This document shows positions 30,101 through 32,543 of a stretch of DNA of 64,000 nucleotides, piece by piece. The stretch covers positions 1-64,000 of the forward strand of contig CANRGH010000002.1 in the NCBI GenBank assembly GCA_947630135.1, given 5' to 3'. Within the stretch, counting starts at the first letter, position 1. Each line of letters starts with the position of its first letter. The notes below the pieces were generated by a model that worked only from the letters and a program-made list of their open reading frames with translations, did no database searches and had not been told where the DNA came from. This stretch comes from an uncultured Monoglobus sp. Its GTDB lineage: Bacteria > Bacillota > Clostridia > Monoglobales > Monoglobaceae. The translations under genes and the position numbers were made by a program.

Positions 30101-31986
30101 CCGATTACAAGCAGGTTCGCTACGACGGCAACAGCGGCGGAGAGCCGGTTGAAAACGTTCCCGTTGACAAGGGCGAGTATGTTCCGGGCGACGATGTTGA
30201 GGTAACAAGCGAGACCCCTGTTCGCGAGGGCCACGAGTTCCTCGGCTGGAGCCTGAACTATAACAACGGCTCCGGAACCAAATCCGACGGCAGCCTCTAT
30301 CAGGCGGGTGACTTCTTCACCAAGGGCGACGGACTTGATGTTCTGTATGCTATTTGGGATGCAGTCGAGGCGACACCTGCACCTTTGCCCGATGTAACTC
30401 CCGAGCCGGATGCGACTCCGACACCCACGGGCGAGCCGGTGCCCACGGCGGAGCCTACGGAAGAGCCGCTGCCCACGCAGGCGCCCGCGCTTAAGCTGAC
30501 ATATGACGGCAACGGCGCAGACGGCGGCGAAGTGCCGATTGACAATACCGATTACGGACCCGGCAGCGTGGCGGCTCTCGAAAACGGCAGCGTGACAAGG
30601 ACCGGCGCGATATTCCTCGGCTGGAGCCTTAAGAAGAGTGATAAGCTCATCACGAGCGGAACCGAACAGGCAGCCGCCGAGATAACGGACGAAGTAGTAT
30701 TCAGTGACAGCGACATTACGGTATACGCGGTATGGGCCGTAGACAGCAAGGGCGGAACAACGGCGGTAACGCCTCCTCCGGCGCCCACGGCCGACCCGAG
30801 CGTCACGCCCGATCCGAATGCGACCGCGGCGCCGGCGCCCACAGCGGGCCCGGCGGTATATCCCGACGGCATTCCGGATTACAAGCAGGTCATCTATGAC
30901 GTGAACGGCGCCGCAGGCATCAAAGCCCCCGTTGACAGCAATGCTTACGACGCGGGCGAGACCGTAACGGTAACAAGCGAGAAACTGACAAGAAGCGGCT
31001 ATAACTTCCTCGGCTGGAGCAAGAACGCGAAGGCGGCAGACGCGGATTATACCGCGGGAGACACCTTCCTGATGCCGACTGACGGAATTACGCTCTACGC
31101 GATATGGAAGCCCGTATCCACCGGCGGCGGAAGCGGCGGCGGTGGAGGCGGCGGAGGCGGATGGTATCCGTCACCGACAGCCACTCCGATGGCGACCCCC
31201 GAGCCGACACCCGCTCCGAGCACCGGAGGCGGCGGAAACGGCACAGGCGCCAACACGCCGCAGCTCAACCATGAGGATCACTTCGCCTACATTGTGGGCT
31301 ATCCCGAGGGCGACGTTCGTCCCGAGAACAACATAGCCCGCGACGAGGTGGCGACGATATTCTTCAGAATGTTGACCGACGAGTCACGCAGAACGTATTG
31401 GTCACAGACCAACGGCTACAGCGACGTTACGGCGGATCTGTGGTCCAACAACGCGGTTTCGACCATGAGCAATGCGGGTGTTCTGACCGGATATCCGGAC
31501 GGCAGCTTCATGCCCGACGCGTTCATCACAAGAGCCGAGTTCGCGGCGATAGCGGCGAGGTTCGACAGCGGCGAGTATGACGGAGTTGACATGTTCAGCG
31601 ACGTATCGGGCCACTGGGCCGAGGACTACATCAGAAGAGCCGCGGCGAGAGGCTGGATAAACGGCTATGAGGACGGAACCTTCAGACCCGACCAATACAT
31701 CACCAGAGCCGAGGCGATGACGCTTGTGAACAACATACTGAACAGGCATGTGACCGTCGAAGGTCTGCTCGCGGGAATGATAACATTCACCGACAACAGC
31801 GACCCGAGCGCGTGGTACTACACCGCGGTTCAGGAAGCGACGAACTCTCACTACTACGAGAGAGCGGCGGGCGAGACCAACGAGAAATGGACGGAGATCA
31901 GACAGCCGCGCGACTGGGCACAGCTTGAAAAAGAATGGTCCACATCGCGCAGCGCCGGAGTCCAAGGCTCAGTATACGCGCAATAA
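196..31986 (+). CDS. Giant SLH-anchored surface protein with LRR and InlB B-type repeats (10,596 aa)
   Basis: A secreted, S-layer-associated protein of roughly 1.1 MDa, probably an adhesin or stalk. Seen: a signal peptide (residues 1-29, basic start, hydrophobic core, VFA-A cleavage site); BspA-like LRR blocks at about 150-350 and 800-1370; beta-sandwich-like, AT-rich segments at about 435-775 and 1450-1780; Pro/Thr linkers. From about 1900 to 10300 there is an unbroken run of InlB-B/Flg_new-like units (pattern GY-F-GWS ... LYAVW). By my reading 41 linkers of the type AxDxxGDGxPDYxQV separate pairs of units. A Gly-rich stretch (about 10310-10355) precedes three SLH motifs (about 10358-10535) that should bind secondary cell-wall polymer. 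The start has a good RBS (AAGGAGAGATG) and the frame stays open for 31.8 kb. The ligand is unknown. A large antisense shadow of open frames reflects the repeat composition. Confidence 0.95.
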   Translation: MLKKVNRVLALMLALIMVLGTLPGIAVFAAEPDSNIGAPSGELSAERTEGGPTSDGLTSATSSREEANMGEPTSDVPQEDADLQGADSENEIMPVEAPGDPEAQADAPTEVKLVSSNGKASTRGTIDYAQDFAAPSVSKASLNPDGTVTIERFRYIVGTSSQNIKIPSVYYDQENQTGNAYPVTKIAADAFAGADIQSIKFVSEADGKECKITEIGAGALSSTQISAITIPASVKVLGDGCLNANPNLETVTFEGSSDIKVIPDNCFKNCSALKKVENLPNISSIGAGAFAGCTSLGYFEVPGSVNSIGYDAFNYNLGIGTKQAYIDLTKHNPGSLSGAPWGQTRGFIVWKSDDKAAACYNNDSPFIIDEQGYIVGLKTNVSVDTNVDTNTFGGKESTDNASDNPNDYRYYLDNGSGSSGGGDVDLSDALDADVGGVIFDAANVNSFDNKSEQNQNGFKYQGGSVSSGGTNGFPSSITYNGKKAADVTKGLKLDGDGYVEFKTPKDGIATISFSSRLSNSYNNCSVKVVENNSKTVYSSGTLNQTDMYVANFNIKSGSTYKITRDATSSSQPVLFAVNVMYDIPVASPFENWRQGQSNSYSFDGTNNVEDTYQDKENVLQVGRNVFVNLEDPVSSDTVTFETDVYLANGDPGFRIYFENDKSNIYQDDNGAGTISQLVYSDNSGTEPQKIYIGDVSNAFTDGWYHVKATANYTEATPNISVTVTHDGGDELISGTATLKETANNNNISRIRLISRGNPSNGTYSYFANMKVDGASFAAPPATPSPSPTPDPDAEPVIDLGYTSYKDYIYTEDGKYNGHDAKDGSNALLKLKVPRYVKRNADDPATEGNVITIKGIRDGAFTGGAIREELLWLDLSALGMENAKKSGAPDPDKYLTVIPENMCSDDQRVKNVVIPEGVEVIEDEAFRRCYVLEGRDINKELYPEDAIINVDGLPAQKVFHLPSTLKKIGSYAFRECKNDSDQGGYKSGLVCVVFDTKAEDGTDYSDPEAIDAPIVNIETGIDHASFAKDLYLKKIYLKGSHKANITSEDSADASYPYGANFADIYYKDETEDIDAYIQIGKDDNNVEWEFNTVTHEVTRYKGKKLGTKGSTQTFIELVIPDRLYLKTGEDSYDMDHPYNITGVAEDEGNINLFFKLEEYNKIERLVIPPTIEAINDSAFFNIKIDQIEFASESKHFPEVTESQLKYIKYRAFGIDKSDYPEEDTRTITSVINLPSSLREIENRAFWNRIFSGDYPETSLKIGTGSDFQAKTFTLPGNLTLVDPNAFENVEGIDRVMVDEYRYSEGDAFYDPDYNMYLRSQSDVYGSGTFGFLMGQDLQDAGGTNVLVEYRDASFPRYSDYMLADTVEKAKIAEDYQAKGKPVTADKLEKFNAAEQAKPEPEVKVDVTDNTAMINFQAIMEGGTSNIYNVEYQKNFERPAPTPTPQPTFAPEAAKNGTYDMAKMTSDGRLNDSNITIVGYTDLKNDTSVTYNSQKSDKGFEIGSDQLIKFHVPNDAAIYNGTCTLVFDKEKIIAENGYAVVKVTEYDKDPFDPASGEVNATERNYSANTYLTNDEQNSNYATVVFDLTPGSYYTITRVTGKLLLHFIDISYNNVSQPEEKTNNVVDNTISGFDIVGAASGTAEQQVEYSGQSSTNYLTLSSDTTITFTAKEDGNAVFVFGADAVGKNINVNGEDHNISAYPEPVSGASLQGKEAVAAAEDPDPTATTDSSTEPTATPETSAEPTAAPEPSAATAGFELKAGQKYTVKTGAETNSLSLYFIDIKYNSAASSIMTAAELGASAIANIEPYSIRTYSINAAVAAADNPYMLNNEWWSADAILSAPLQTQVPYDPDGDLPEAKNTDQTYKIDLYNIKGNGESTFTVTYLPEGQGKEKANVAKNYAAVNIDVFHEVFYNNSAHVHTVMGEVPAYTEELKGQHNSQGVADTYNSFVEGYKVPVMSVNPTGFFKRDNTDQSKLYAFAGWLALRGDKIDSATGEHSMLTMADLYASPTWDSVEKMLDEELIHKIHGFDPQIEVDKINETLKTEGKDQIEFISFDELMHRDETTDVYTQNDNDHLPTIAMGGEDITLFAIWAEDDDRDGIPDYETTTLYYNMNGGTWQSGPEATYGPKNRADAIEDRNNAYREYVGKYAGEDYDLNTNVRPTRETVKVKADADAAATEVPLTFMGGWSRLPGLLRSDYEYQVALAKAIAESNPTPTPPTPRLEANGYETDGVNYNIINDNYQLMYNGYVNSKGDYVTLSNEPDAEGAYTATVWNGVDSEHQPFYIPTIGRDIKDIKENETYDVFAIYAEDDDENSIPDAMEVVYDGNEESVSETEKKADHIPVDTNAYTSGGMSQDAAPVPVLPSDKDMRLPSLEGYTFLGWSLDENFNKHLGDLEKDENGLQYYTDEHSSNVYLFTPSQAVDGTFAADGSIDTKKNENLSWFSKPPGRTTLYAVWQSDQYEVRYHANGGAGSVPEDKTGEKFNTYGIGDDVTLLWPKDVGTENKLTLTDAVYLGWTKNKTQPAIDSQKLYNELRGTDENDRTLFIEKAFTVQSVEPAETADTQTKMVLDDKSTVMNLHAAWAVDRYGATDNITNNHKGDGKPDYYQVIYDANAGRDNPSVTNMPTPDPTLYAAEQTVEISDNVPTREGYQFKGWSLNRPDGNGKKSESDDLYQSTDTIEKGDTVDILYAVWEGNPTEYGIVYNGNGATSGTEPVDENTYLPKATFTPKKNDSPDTENPLKRDGYTFLGWSATQKEAITKKSDIPGDLITSDKTEANMPERLPNSGVYILYAVWAPDTNGDDKPDYEQIIYLPGIANIEKFSSADGAKPFPYGEDIKDSNNKVIDDKPKWDKAEFTGWLSSAAVTEGSPKIYQPRETITDIPSEGLILTAQWATIAYIEYDANGGQWEPETTTKTFEKTPGQVVELDADKTDDIGTLPTYEKDGKNYVLIGWTDDIAAKGKIYGTSDVPLPVDLIDSSVTVGVHSATTTVYAVWAVDDDNNKEADLYDVHYDPGYIPGTDTSVSEAANIPDDQKDQKVDSDVEVQNKDGLEPTLTHDGKKYNFLGWNLNKPKYTQGDLLYKSGNTFKKSGFKDVLYAVWVEDTTLTLTYNANGGEIKSYESDSKEKERDDWNPVTRNAGETISLENNGKNEAGYYNEFTGPTTSPDGGKTIFVGWTEETPKPDGKLEPYYGDGVDMTGAVWPDILQSVTLINKNVDVYAVWSTDNFGPIPTPEPGGPGVTPEPGATPMPDKVPDVYQVRYDANLGGTGDASVKHIPEDTRTYEVGREVTIMGVSDEVHSEPWEPTRDGYVFKGWSLNDKNAAADSGNLLRIGSTFKKTATLDTLYAVWENINYYSLTYEANYPDGASGSGTVPENEKDLLDKQSVELDKGAGMKADGYTFMGWSTDSSVQPLKTHAAEAAAKKNIVTSVTINNNNATVYAVWAEDRKKAADGTETGDGVPDYKQVFYDAGLAKDKENLKGTVPFDPSSYEDGAEVVVKAPVKPADGEFSWTDDSGDTYTFQGWSLHKQTEDEANSAGGVSGEHIVIPPGGSFIMGDTISFGESHSENNENGVVLYAVWAKNAIYHIKYNLNDKQDETDAQTHTSDPLAAGRHRLVSKPFDGESEWKENDRNIGAFAGWVSADDADAVNMVRNKSGAPIVLEKINATLLSKMIETVNITDKDVEVIAVWAKDDYNYENPGETGADDIPDCYQVKYDPGEASTNAENMPTEDHKHPAGDTVYVQSGESGSDPTWEDHVFLGWKWDNNTDESTLLHAGDHFTKSEKLDTLTAQWAVDLSLTYDLNIPDKEGKTQTFSGYAEGQTVRLVGLDDLTEIIGDDKKYEGHAFVGWSESKEPVTIEDMSGDRLKTSVQMDKSKTVYGVWAKDEFNGGTGGTGEDGIADLFQVKYEKGDVPEGSEITGMPHDDGKYAYNTDVTVKREGENLPAGYNGYHFSGWKLNNGDIYWPGQSFTKTGTLDVLTAQWTKDDAVYYVKYDTNGGEGSAPVDQNVYGASALGDNKAVIAAGGEGLTKNNAVFVGWSVNTVENATVNKKPNGMIEAGGHTNLQPEHDTNTMTLYAVWAADTRNNPDRIADYQQIFYDPGTGAGNVTNIPKTQTILESGNTVSSLTPQWKNHKFSGWKISSLDDPSVTGEELLQKKASIDEWIGNHKGQGVVLTAQWDDDKVTLTYNLNGGNINSETKDVEVTVNKSAEGFSEEHTLAKEGSLDTLEDLPKMTGAVFGGWSLTKYTPKLTYKPTDIIKTVNIGSDNITVYAVWLADEQGGSPSGGDGIADCYQVFYHGNGNTGGTVPEAKNSNKSGQNEFAEGDEVKVEDKGSLERTGAVFLGWSMENTHEALITTSNAALDIKCYVPGTDNDHFTMPASKVDLYAVWAADSNNDGHPDYKQVIYNNGAAPDDVEVPSDTEVYELGSNVTISEEEPNWANHNFLGWSLNDPTAQSKVEGDAYSDSDLYKQGRNTNFNMPNEGAVLYAIWSDVHEFEVKYYENGATKGDAPVDEQKYTVGQTAVVMFADGLERTDAVFLGWSKKNNAAELVKTHAQEAALELIQPSGSVTFDKEADINLYAIWGADNDGNGKADYKQIKYDLNLGSLSGEGWNELKAPVDDTAYNNGDQVSIMNVVGEIPAGYSLAGWRLKEGGELTGDLYLVGTHATMDDTLGGKTLYAVWSTPYKVEYHSNGGGTAPTGGGAYGANDNIILQNKGTMTKENAAFVGWTINTNLCEDNSTLNDLSGKGETQIYQPGAKVPFKADLSGDGHTMNVYAVWATDTEGGSDGIADCQQIIYLPGDENVPAESVSNMPPAQTILRSGENKTSNQVPVRANYTFNNWKVKDGETTYGADADLKGEIKDGKGLVLVAQWSGAKINLKYNLNGGTVGGSEADIVVALDKSIETTHTLASAAGNEDNKFSAMPTKDNAIFEGWSMTLYPGLVTAQTTTIKEVTVGDSDITVYAVWSQDEGADPTHPSPDKTPDYNQVFYHGNGNTGGEAPVQDTPNKFEAKAEITLKDKGTLERDGAIFLGWSEKNNYGAAISTRSAEAEIKKEGFHAVGETMKMYEPPHRIDLYAVWALDRNGDNTADYYQVIYDSGAAPDKEVEVPKDENKYEEDQTVTVYGNDHGEGKDGEKPVWENHEFYGYGLNSQGDSGKNPSNSEKSENEQWYQIGDKFELPDRGAILYAMWSGLSEATITYNKYNGDTGEAPGADTYPKGSRIVVKDKEGLGHEKAVFLGWTEHNGGGLVNSVAELSELGEIKKPGSTLVLNNDVDLYAVWAADSKGGGEKGNGPDNAADCMQVFYDKGECSNSQISVPTDTTEYKEGDTIVLRDLSGEGFVNGMCSKDRRTFLGWKLQGSDDSTLYKPGDTIKLDNGNYSKYAGKTFEAQWETTYKIVYNGNDNTDGTAPNGAGGYAKDQEFNLQNRSGLVRNGAVFMGWSLTKTALQTTKPKDIYAEGAHVKLDETFTNKAKSDDSGASGEKVITLYAVWAQDEYSVDPNAEKVETPDNIPDYEQVIYFVNDTEHEGTQQLTPPHDTNRYEQGASVTVRGMSDHSNGDHKAHKFIGWSETPGATTKDQVNYDPNGAEDKQKFNMPEGGMVLYAVWQDEDITIATLKYDGNGATAGSTPEPKVYDLNSTAETLDQNTGNLQRDGAVWVGWSMAQHDPITTSKGLDYNVTPPITMDSDKTVFALWAADEYGSDSNDDGKPDPDKIPDYYQVKYDGNAGEDEVKELPIDGGKYDLSDNKTVTVQSGTPTREGYRFDGWSLNAPDGSGTNPTTDNALYKASDEFTKNDKLDVLYAIWSKGYTLSYDSNGGEGSIESVTGKYSGESADVNKNEGGKIHRDDHKFLGWSETQTDVVKTYTDYVKVQFAGETVKFTDGDITLYAVWAEDSLTPGDDSKGDEIADFYQYGYFPNKPDGASGDVKNMPDQPTGTFVPDSMIPLSTTVPTLDGYNFVGWSLNSDGKDGKPNIVTGSFSKNNSFDKLYAIWAGSFKLTYDKNDGIGGPADRDHIASGTYVTFDSAKPTKKDCVFLGWTTNESAKGEIYGDGTALPEMPSGLRIERDTTVYAVWASDSFNSATPDPGTPEVTPKPNDDVADLYQVQYIASKPDGAEGDVQNVPIDTDKHEPGVSVAVRSANGAVPTLEHYTFKGWCLNVNPYVERAGDIESNTYQIGQVFSKNAQLDKLYAVWSSDDEVTLGYDGNGNTDETSGQIPPEEIHVRNTTAQLKDTSGLGLKRENAVLLGWSSEKHEPITDMTGLDYIVRAVLMDKAATVYALWAEDKIGEDGADNIPDYSQFVYAENKPSGAEGTVTGMPENDYTAYEKDASVSLKAMSETPKLENYTFGGWSLNDPEGGAIIDGTDQPYGDSEKSFTKTGHLDTLYAIWLGDYSLNYDLNYAEAEGSSKVDNKGGSYYHAGDNVENVNTRYTELFGGANPTRDGYKFLGWSRAQHDDITTNTERALVTDIVENQVTFRNGDINLYAVWALDKDGMGHNYPESGADTVEDYTQYIYVANKPSGAAPGAEVQNMPENDKGGHKTGDTITINSSIAPELDGYDFIGWKLNGGAIIPGTESGVYENVTFPKGDGLDVLEAQWEGSYRLTYNSNYKSGAEDTAKDDNAHYYKGNDAALAESAKGLPGEKTFTKNGAVFLGWTKTSPAPDLVTSYAAEENADIVGSVTFDTDDIDVYAVWGKDTKGYDGSGSDNIPDYKQVFYDRNISEDAADGATATAPRDSAQYAQGSQVTIKSLTGEWKNHTFLGWSTNKDFDPYAPGEDTLYQSGGAFRMNQDIRSTQDGITLYAVWRSNNKVVYDGNGGSGEGPQGGTSYGPNDDIILQGPNKLQKEGAAFVGWSDSKHEENVTEDPADLHKVGDKIPFDPDVENGDTMTVYAVWAVDSNANGIADYNEYVVTYNINNKNSDSPTYTSAPYESGAAVSLDSKETAESHPEFTPPTVGSDKYIFLGWTDENIEGKWYAKDNSYDFPSIKTEIKMGEHSVVYAVWAEDDYNYEHPEATESDGHADLYQVKYEKGDIQDQYQPKDIPECHDEHVPGTEVTVLGVNGAEPTRDHYVFAGWKLNGGAKEDGSLYRIGDTFTKSAKLDILTAVWTQDYAVLYHNSAADDKTAYDRTTYTKDATAEFSTLDRIKTEGFDRSGEGLAFVGWTLDKEVGESGVVRSLDDLEKDGANVLINTFTFDTENVAKYITDDKLILDVYALWAEDKFNGGTGDETPDKIPDMYQVRYMPNVDDESKVSNMPHDPGRYEAGVDVTVASNANGVPVRDIENGNAFSFAGWSNNAKYVPNGSNGPDDLFLTPGQTFKKSAGLDTLYAIWVPDTGAYKVEYNYTETGGRLIDEEQPGPVDPLPYGKGYRITTLGPVNITKDKAVFVGWAQSLSDLKKQLNDSNNITEPYADLIPQGVLHPLTPNSDDGLSMILYAVWAEDSNGDGVADYAQILYEPGNLPQEDLASVTGMPANPTLVTDHKAKLAYARPSCKNHVFHGWKIKGAEDPTVYASGAELTDIPDEGYVMEAVWDSTYVLRYDANTGASDSEPIQSLEDREHSPSDRVTLKSIPNSYIESQRAKGLEFIGWTTTAPEISDRGYGYGGENDAKALPVRTSEVTFGAADITVYAVWGKDNYNHSDPENEGADNTADLYQVKYAANADGDKVENIPECSDAHQPGTEVTVLGVNGSEPVREHYEFMGWSLNDPDGHGYKPGGGLYRVGDIFTKSEKLDVLYAVWSRLDEVTLYYDKNGADSGATPEPEIHTQLSLAALKGNPGGLARDKAMFKGWSEIRHQQPITSRAAEELAVTSVLIGRTDKTVYALWAADSFGSGTNDDPQSDGIEDYYQYRFDANLDSVGGSGTVTGMPGEPGGKYDAGTQVKLPSSAAAPALNGYTFRGWSLNDPSGGNIITGTETGIYDEIDNAFTKSDGLDVLYAVWEGQYNLKYELTYGLDELSEISGTVNDATTYYHNNSVTLDKTEIKEIDEKTPNLTFVGWSTKKPVKVLDSYNDLNEVNLVTDIVFAYSNVTVYAVWAKDSITPADPSAQGGDNRPDYSQYRYDDNRSSIPAAEGEVSHMPVAGNGSVAPGTSVTISSESPEFPGYRFVGWSLNADGQDEDHTLNLRSGTFTKTDKLDVLYAVWELIPTYKLVYDPNGESYEITGSIPDVNGNPIDEGKPITLESNDGNARIKKQGRTWIGWTRTKHNDISNLDVLDEITDIVTTVTFTSADDITVYALWAVDENGGAELVTPATPTPDPNVSPDPDATPAPTAAPIAPDGVPDYYQFRYDANKPRRAEGDVLNMPERDAERYEPGSTVTLAASGTAPTLSGYTFMGWSLNDPDGKNILIGTESGEYGADITFTKSGVEDVLYAIWSGAYGLHYNNNGGTGTITDDTPYNKDNEVILSDNKNADGGSIMKRGGAVWLGWTSRTPVREVIDGFAAENAVSNRVTEITFPSNDVYVYALWAKDTLSAPYGSDGSDGIPDYRQVFYNKNFVDTNSSVDAPKDGRERSLNERVVVQSLDKNERTGYTFLGWSMNDPSGTGRLYNSGDWFTMPDNPDGVTLYAIWRANYGVVYNGNGNTDGDAPVSDAIYGPGSEFNLQGQGTLKKSKAVFVGWVDSNSAGKYIGTTITEVPESEVWAPGYHTAFIGDSDKPETMTLYAVWAADENEDGVPDYSQVFYETGVSGETIYNMPDTHTGVNGETVQVASQRPTRTGYRFTGWKTNDLETPDTVYGRGDGQTNNFIMPNHKVIFTAQWTPVDLQITYHSAGGKMIHADGEHGDEGDVAITHRHIYGDNSLDNSYGQTVKLYPQRPEDASKIQMKLDGAVFEGWSLVDTMTDGKAVAYARKTAMPQIITEVENLTGFVDVYAVWAADSYAGDPDPNKTGSDTVPDYKQVRYDGNGSGDTVTGVPEDSGQYEVGAAVNLKDGTPIRDGYEFIGWSLNEPNGTTAVDKSFTKGDGLDVLYAIWSSGEYKIKYHANTNASENAETDIYESEAAYGSNRSVALAESITWADSKTGFAAPEGYAFAGWSTTKPGKQTYNDGDKLPELSKYVTFGTSDIDVYAVWAEDKSGTNNDGGEPETEHDNIPDRYQVRYVGGLTPEQIAAGETVTGIPVDNKPYSANEAVTIKSGENGVPTTTAKINGVPYVFSGWKLAADNQIYQPGQTFTKSDGLDVLTAQWTAAENIYSVVYEANGGVKVDPSNDMPNDPLKYALNEQITTAAGDNLKKDGAVFIGWVKKADYDADADYFKSVIEKQPDDEMQAKIHGAGTLVELVPDGGASVRMTLYAVWAADVDGDGSADYLEHRVVYDPNLGGADAAAANVKHIPVDNNPYRVGAYIEVLEADRSVPTREDGNHFVGWSLNDPNVEEADYDKLYAAGDSFAKNEGTDTLYAIWTTDYTLTYDKNDNGEESNDYLSRLIFSHNEMATLADISAIDSREPGFASREGYAFVGWTLDKSVGTNGVVASLDEISGKIVTAVTYDDETITNYVDPTTGNLTVYALWGEDNIGGTGEIEPTPTDDPSITPDPDATEKPTPDPDATEKPTPDPDATEEPAPTPGKPSKPDGIPDMYQVMYDANLTEAEIAAGATVTNVPNDGGRYELGVSVDVLNAPERTGDTGMTYHFKGWSLNSPAETDGSLYQPGETFTKTGGLDVLYAIWEPDSRVYNVVYNGTTATEGKAPVDPVAYELTDEINASNEGELKKSGAAFVGWTANKAVADDLLNANGNVTQAPQGLIKTGDLVPFTLDDPEGMIMTMYAVWAEDSNGDGIADYAQILYEPGVPAGEESSVSGMPHNSSLVTDGVGTVAGAVPSREGGYSFMGWKIKDDPASKLYQPDEVITDIPPTGLVLVAQWSGAELSLTYHANEGAITYNGDSGEITVDSVEHSAVYGNTWTFGEKVTLDPDGKLKLTRDGAAFAGWSLTQNTTVFLRQEAMPEIITGIDSLTGSVDVYAVWAADSYGGDPDPSVTDPDGVPDYKQVRYDGNSGGEPVENVPVDKGEYVPGDDVEVTSETPVREGHEFLGWSLNYNNGSGTKSDGSLYQAGDFFTKGDGLDVLYAIWDAVEATPAPLPDVTPEPDATPTPTGEPVPTAEPTEEPLPTQAPALKLTYDGNGADGGEVPIDNTDYGPGSVAALENGSVTRTGAIFLGWSLKKSDKLITSGTEQAAAEITDEVVFSDSDITVYAVWAVDSKGGTTAVTPPPAPTADPSVTPDPNATAAPAPTAGPAVYPDGIPDYKQVIYDVNGAAGIKAPVDSNAYDAGETVTVTSEKLTRSGYNFLGWSKNAKAADADYTAGDTFLMPTDGITLYAIWKPVSTGGGSGGGGGGGGGWYPSPTATPMATPEPTPAPSTGGGGNGTGANTPQLNHEDHFAYIVGYPEGDVRPENNIARDEVATIFFRMLTDESRRTYWSQTNGYSDVTADLWSNNAVSTMSNAGVLTGYPDGSFMPDAFITRAEFAAIAARFDSGEYDGVDMFSDVSGHWAEDYIRRAAARGWINGYEDGTFRPDQYITRAEAMTLVNNILNRHVTVEGLLAGMITFTDNSDPSAWYYTAVQEATNSHYYERAAGETNEKWTEIRQPRDWAQLEKEWSTSRSAGVQGSVYAQ
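306..350 (+). repeat. Dispersed palindromic repeat remnant inside the coding sequence
   Basis: CCCTCGGGGGAGCTG, then GCAGAGCGG and ACTGAGGGGGG, reproduce the signature of the intergenic repeats at 40-133 and 39840-39886. Here they lie in frame just after the signal peptide and encode a Gly/Ser/Glu-rich stretch (residues about 37-52). The paralogue starting at 32794 lacks this segment. A second palindromic stretch (CCTCCTCCCGGGAGGAGG, about 377-394) follows. This looks like repeat-derived protein sequence in a region tolerant of insertion. Confidence 0.5.
28756..28845 (+). repeat. Three 30-bp tandem repeats coding PTPDPDATEK linkers
   Basis: Three units of 30 bp start at 28756, 28786 and 28816, each with CCGGATCCCGACGCGAC. 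The first two are nearly identical and the third diverges at its end. They encode a flexible Pro/Asp/Thr spacer between two B-type repeat domains of the giant protein. Because the unit is a multiple of three, expansion or contraction keeps the frame. Confidence 0.85.
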
Positions 31987-31995
31987 AACAAAAGT

Positions 31996-32025
31996 GGGCG
32001 TTCCCCAACGGGAGCGCCCTTTTTT
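31996..32025 (+). terminator. Intrinsic terminator of the giant gene
   Basis: GGGCGTTCCC (31996-32005), loop CAAC, GGGAGCGCCC (32010-32019), then six T. It starts 10 bases after the stop codon. The stem is nearly the same as the one that follows the second giant gene. Confidence 0.9.
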
Positions 32026-32056
32026 CGCGGAATGAGGCGAGAAAATCAAAAAACAC

Positions 32057-32085
32057 TTGACAAAAACTCAAAACAGTAATATAAT
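32057..32085 (+). promoter_or_regulatory. Perfect consensus sigma-A promoter for a small RNA
   Basis: TTGACA (32057-32062), a 17-base spacer and TATAAT (32080-32085). It is one of two exact consensus matches I found in the window, the other being at 49626-49654. No plausible protein gene with an RBS follows it before the terminator at 32147-32193, so it should drive a short non-coding transcript. Confidence 0.8.
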
Positions 32086-32091
32086 ATTCAT

Positions 32092-32194
32092 AGAAAGAGA
32101 AACGGCAGAGCGTAAAAACGGTTTGGCCGCTTCGGAATGGTATATTAACAGCCGATCCTCTGTGGCTAAACTTCGGATCGGTTGTTATTTTTTA
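32092..32194 (+). ncRNA. Candidate antisense small RNA, about 100 nt
   Basis: The transcript is predicted from the consensus promoter just upstream (start about 32092) and from a terminator hairpin: AACAGCCGATCC (32147-32158) pairs with GGATCGGTTGTT (32175-32186), followed by A and six T (32188-32193). No ORF with an RBS lies inside. The 3' end runs into the stop codon of the minus-strand 27-residue peptide gene (32192-32275), so its RNA would pair with the 3' part of that gene's mRNA. This is the arrangement known from txpA/RatA-like type I systems. The regulatory role is inferred. It could also be an independent small RNA. Confidence 0.55.
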
Positions 32195-32275
32195 TTGCAC
32201 CGCGGATGCAAAAATCGCGAATAACACGATAATTATGAGCAATGCAGCTAAAATTTTGAAAGCAAAATCTTTCAT
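32192..32275 (-). CDS. 27-residue single-pass membrane peptide, candidate type I toxin
   Basis: The ATG at 32275 has a good RBS (GGAGTGA, about 8 bases away) and the frame ends at TAA. The peptide has a short charged start (MKDFAFK) and then a continuous hydrophobic stretch of about 19 residues (LAALLIIIVLFAIFASAV), enough to span the membrane once. A good promoter (TTGAAA-17-TATAAT at 32544-32572, minus strand) lies about 270 bases upstream. The long 5' leader contains several stem-loops, for example CCCACAAAG/CTTTGTGGG at 32363-32395 and a GTTTCTC/GAGAAAC stem near 32500. Small size, one membrane helix, a structured leader and a convergent small RNA together fit a type I toxin. I do not recognise the family by sequence. 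Alternatives are a small membrane regulator or a chance ORF. Confidence 0.55.
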   Translation of the reverse strand: MKDFAFKILAALLIIIVLFAIFASAVQ

Positions 32276-32398
32276 AAGCATCACTCCTGCGTCACAATGC
32301 GCGCCGCTTATCAAAAAAATCGCAGGCGATTTTTTCTCATCGCTCTGCGATTGTTCCTTTTTCCCACAAAGTGCATTTCGTTGGCGCTTTGTGGGAGC

Positions 32399-32434
32399 CC
32401 TATTCGCTATTCACTAATTACTAGTCGCTACGTT
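32399..32434. repeat. Dispersed 36-bp repeat copy
   Basis: The minus strand of this stretch matches 53517-53552 at 30 of 36 positions (shared core AATAGCGAATA). A shorter relative forms the 3' end of nth at 39893-39907. It lies in the structured leader of the small membrane peptide gene. Confidence 0.7.
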
Positions 32435-32543
32435 AACCGTCCTTACGTTTTCATGTCTGCCTTTTACTTTAATATATTTTATTTACACCAAAGTGTTTCT
32501 CCGCCCGAGAAACCCGGACTTGTGATTATGTATCACCACTTGA

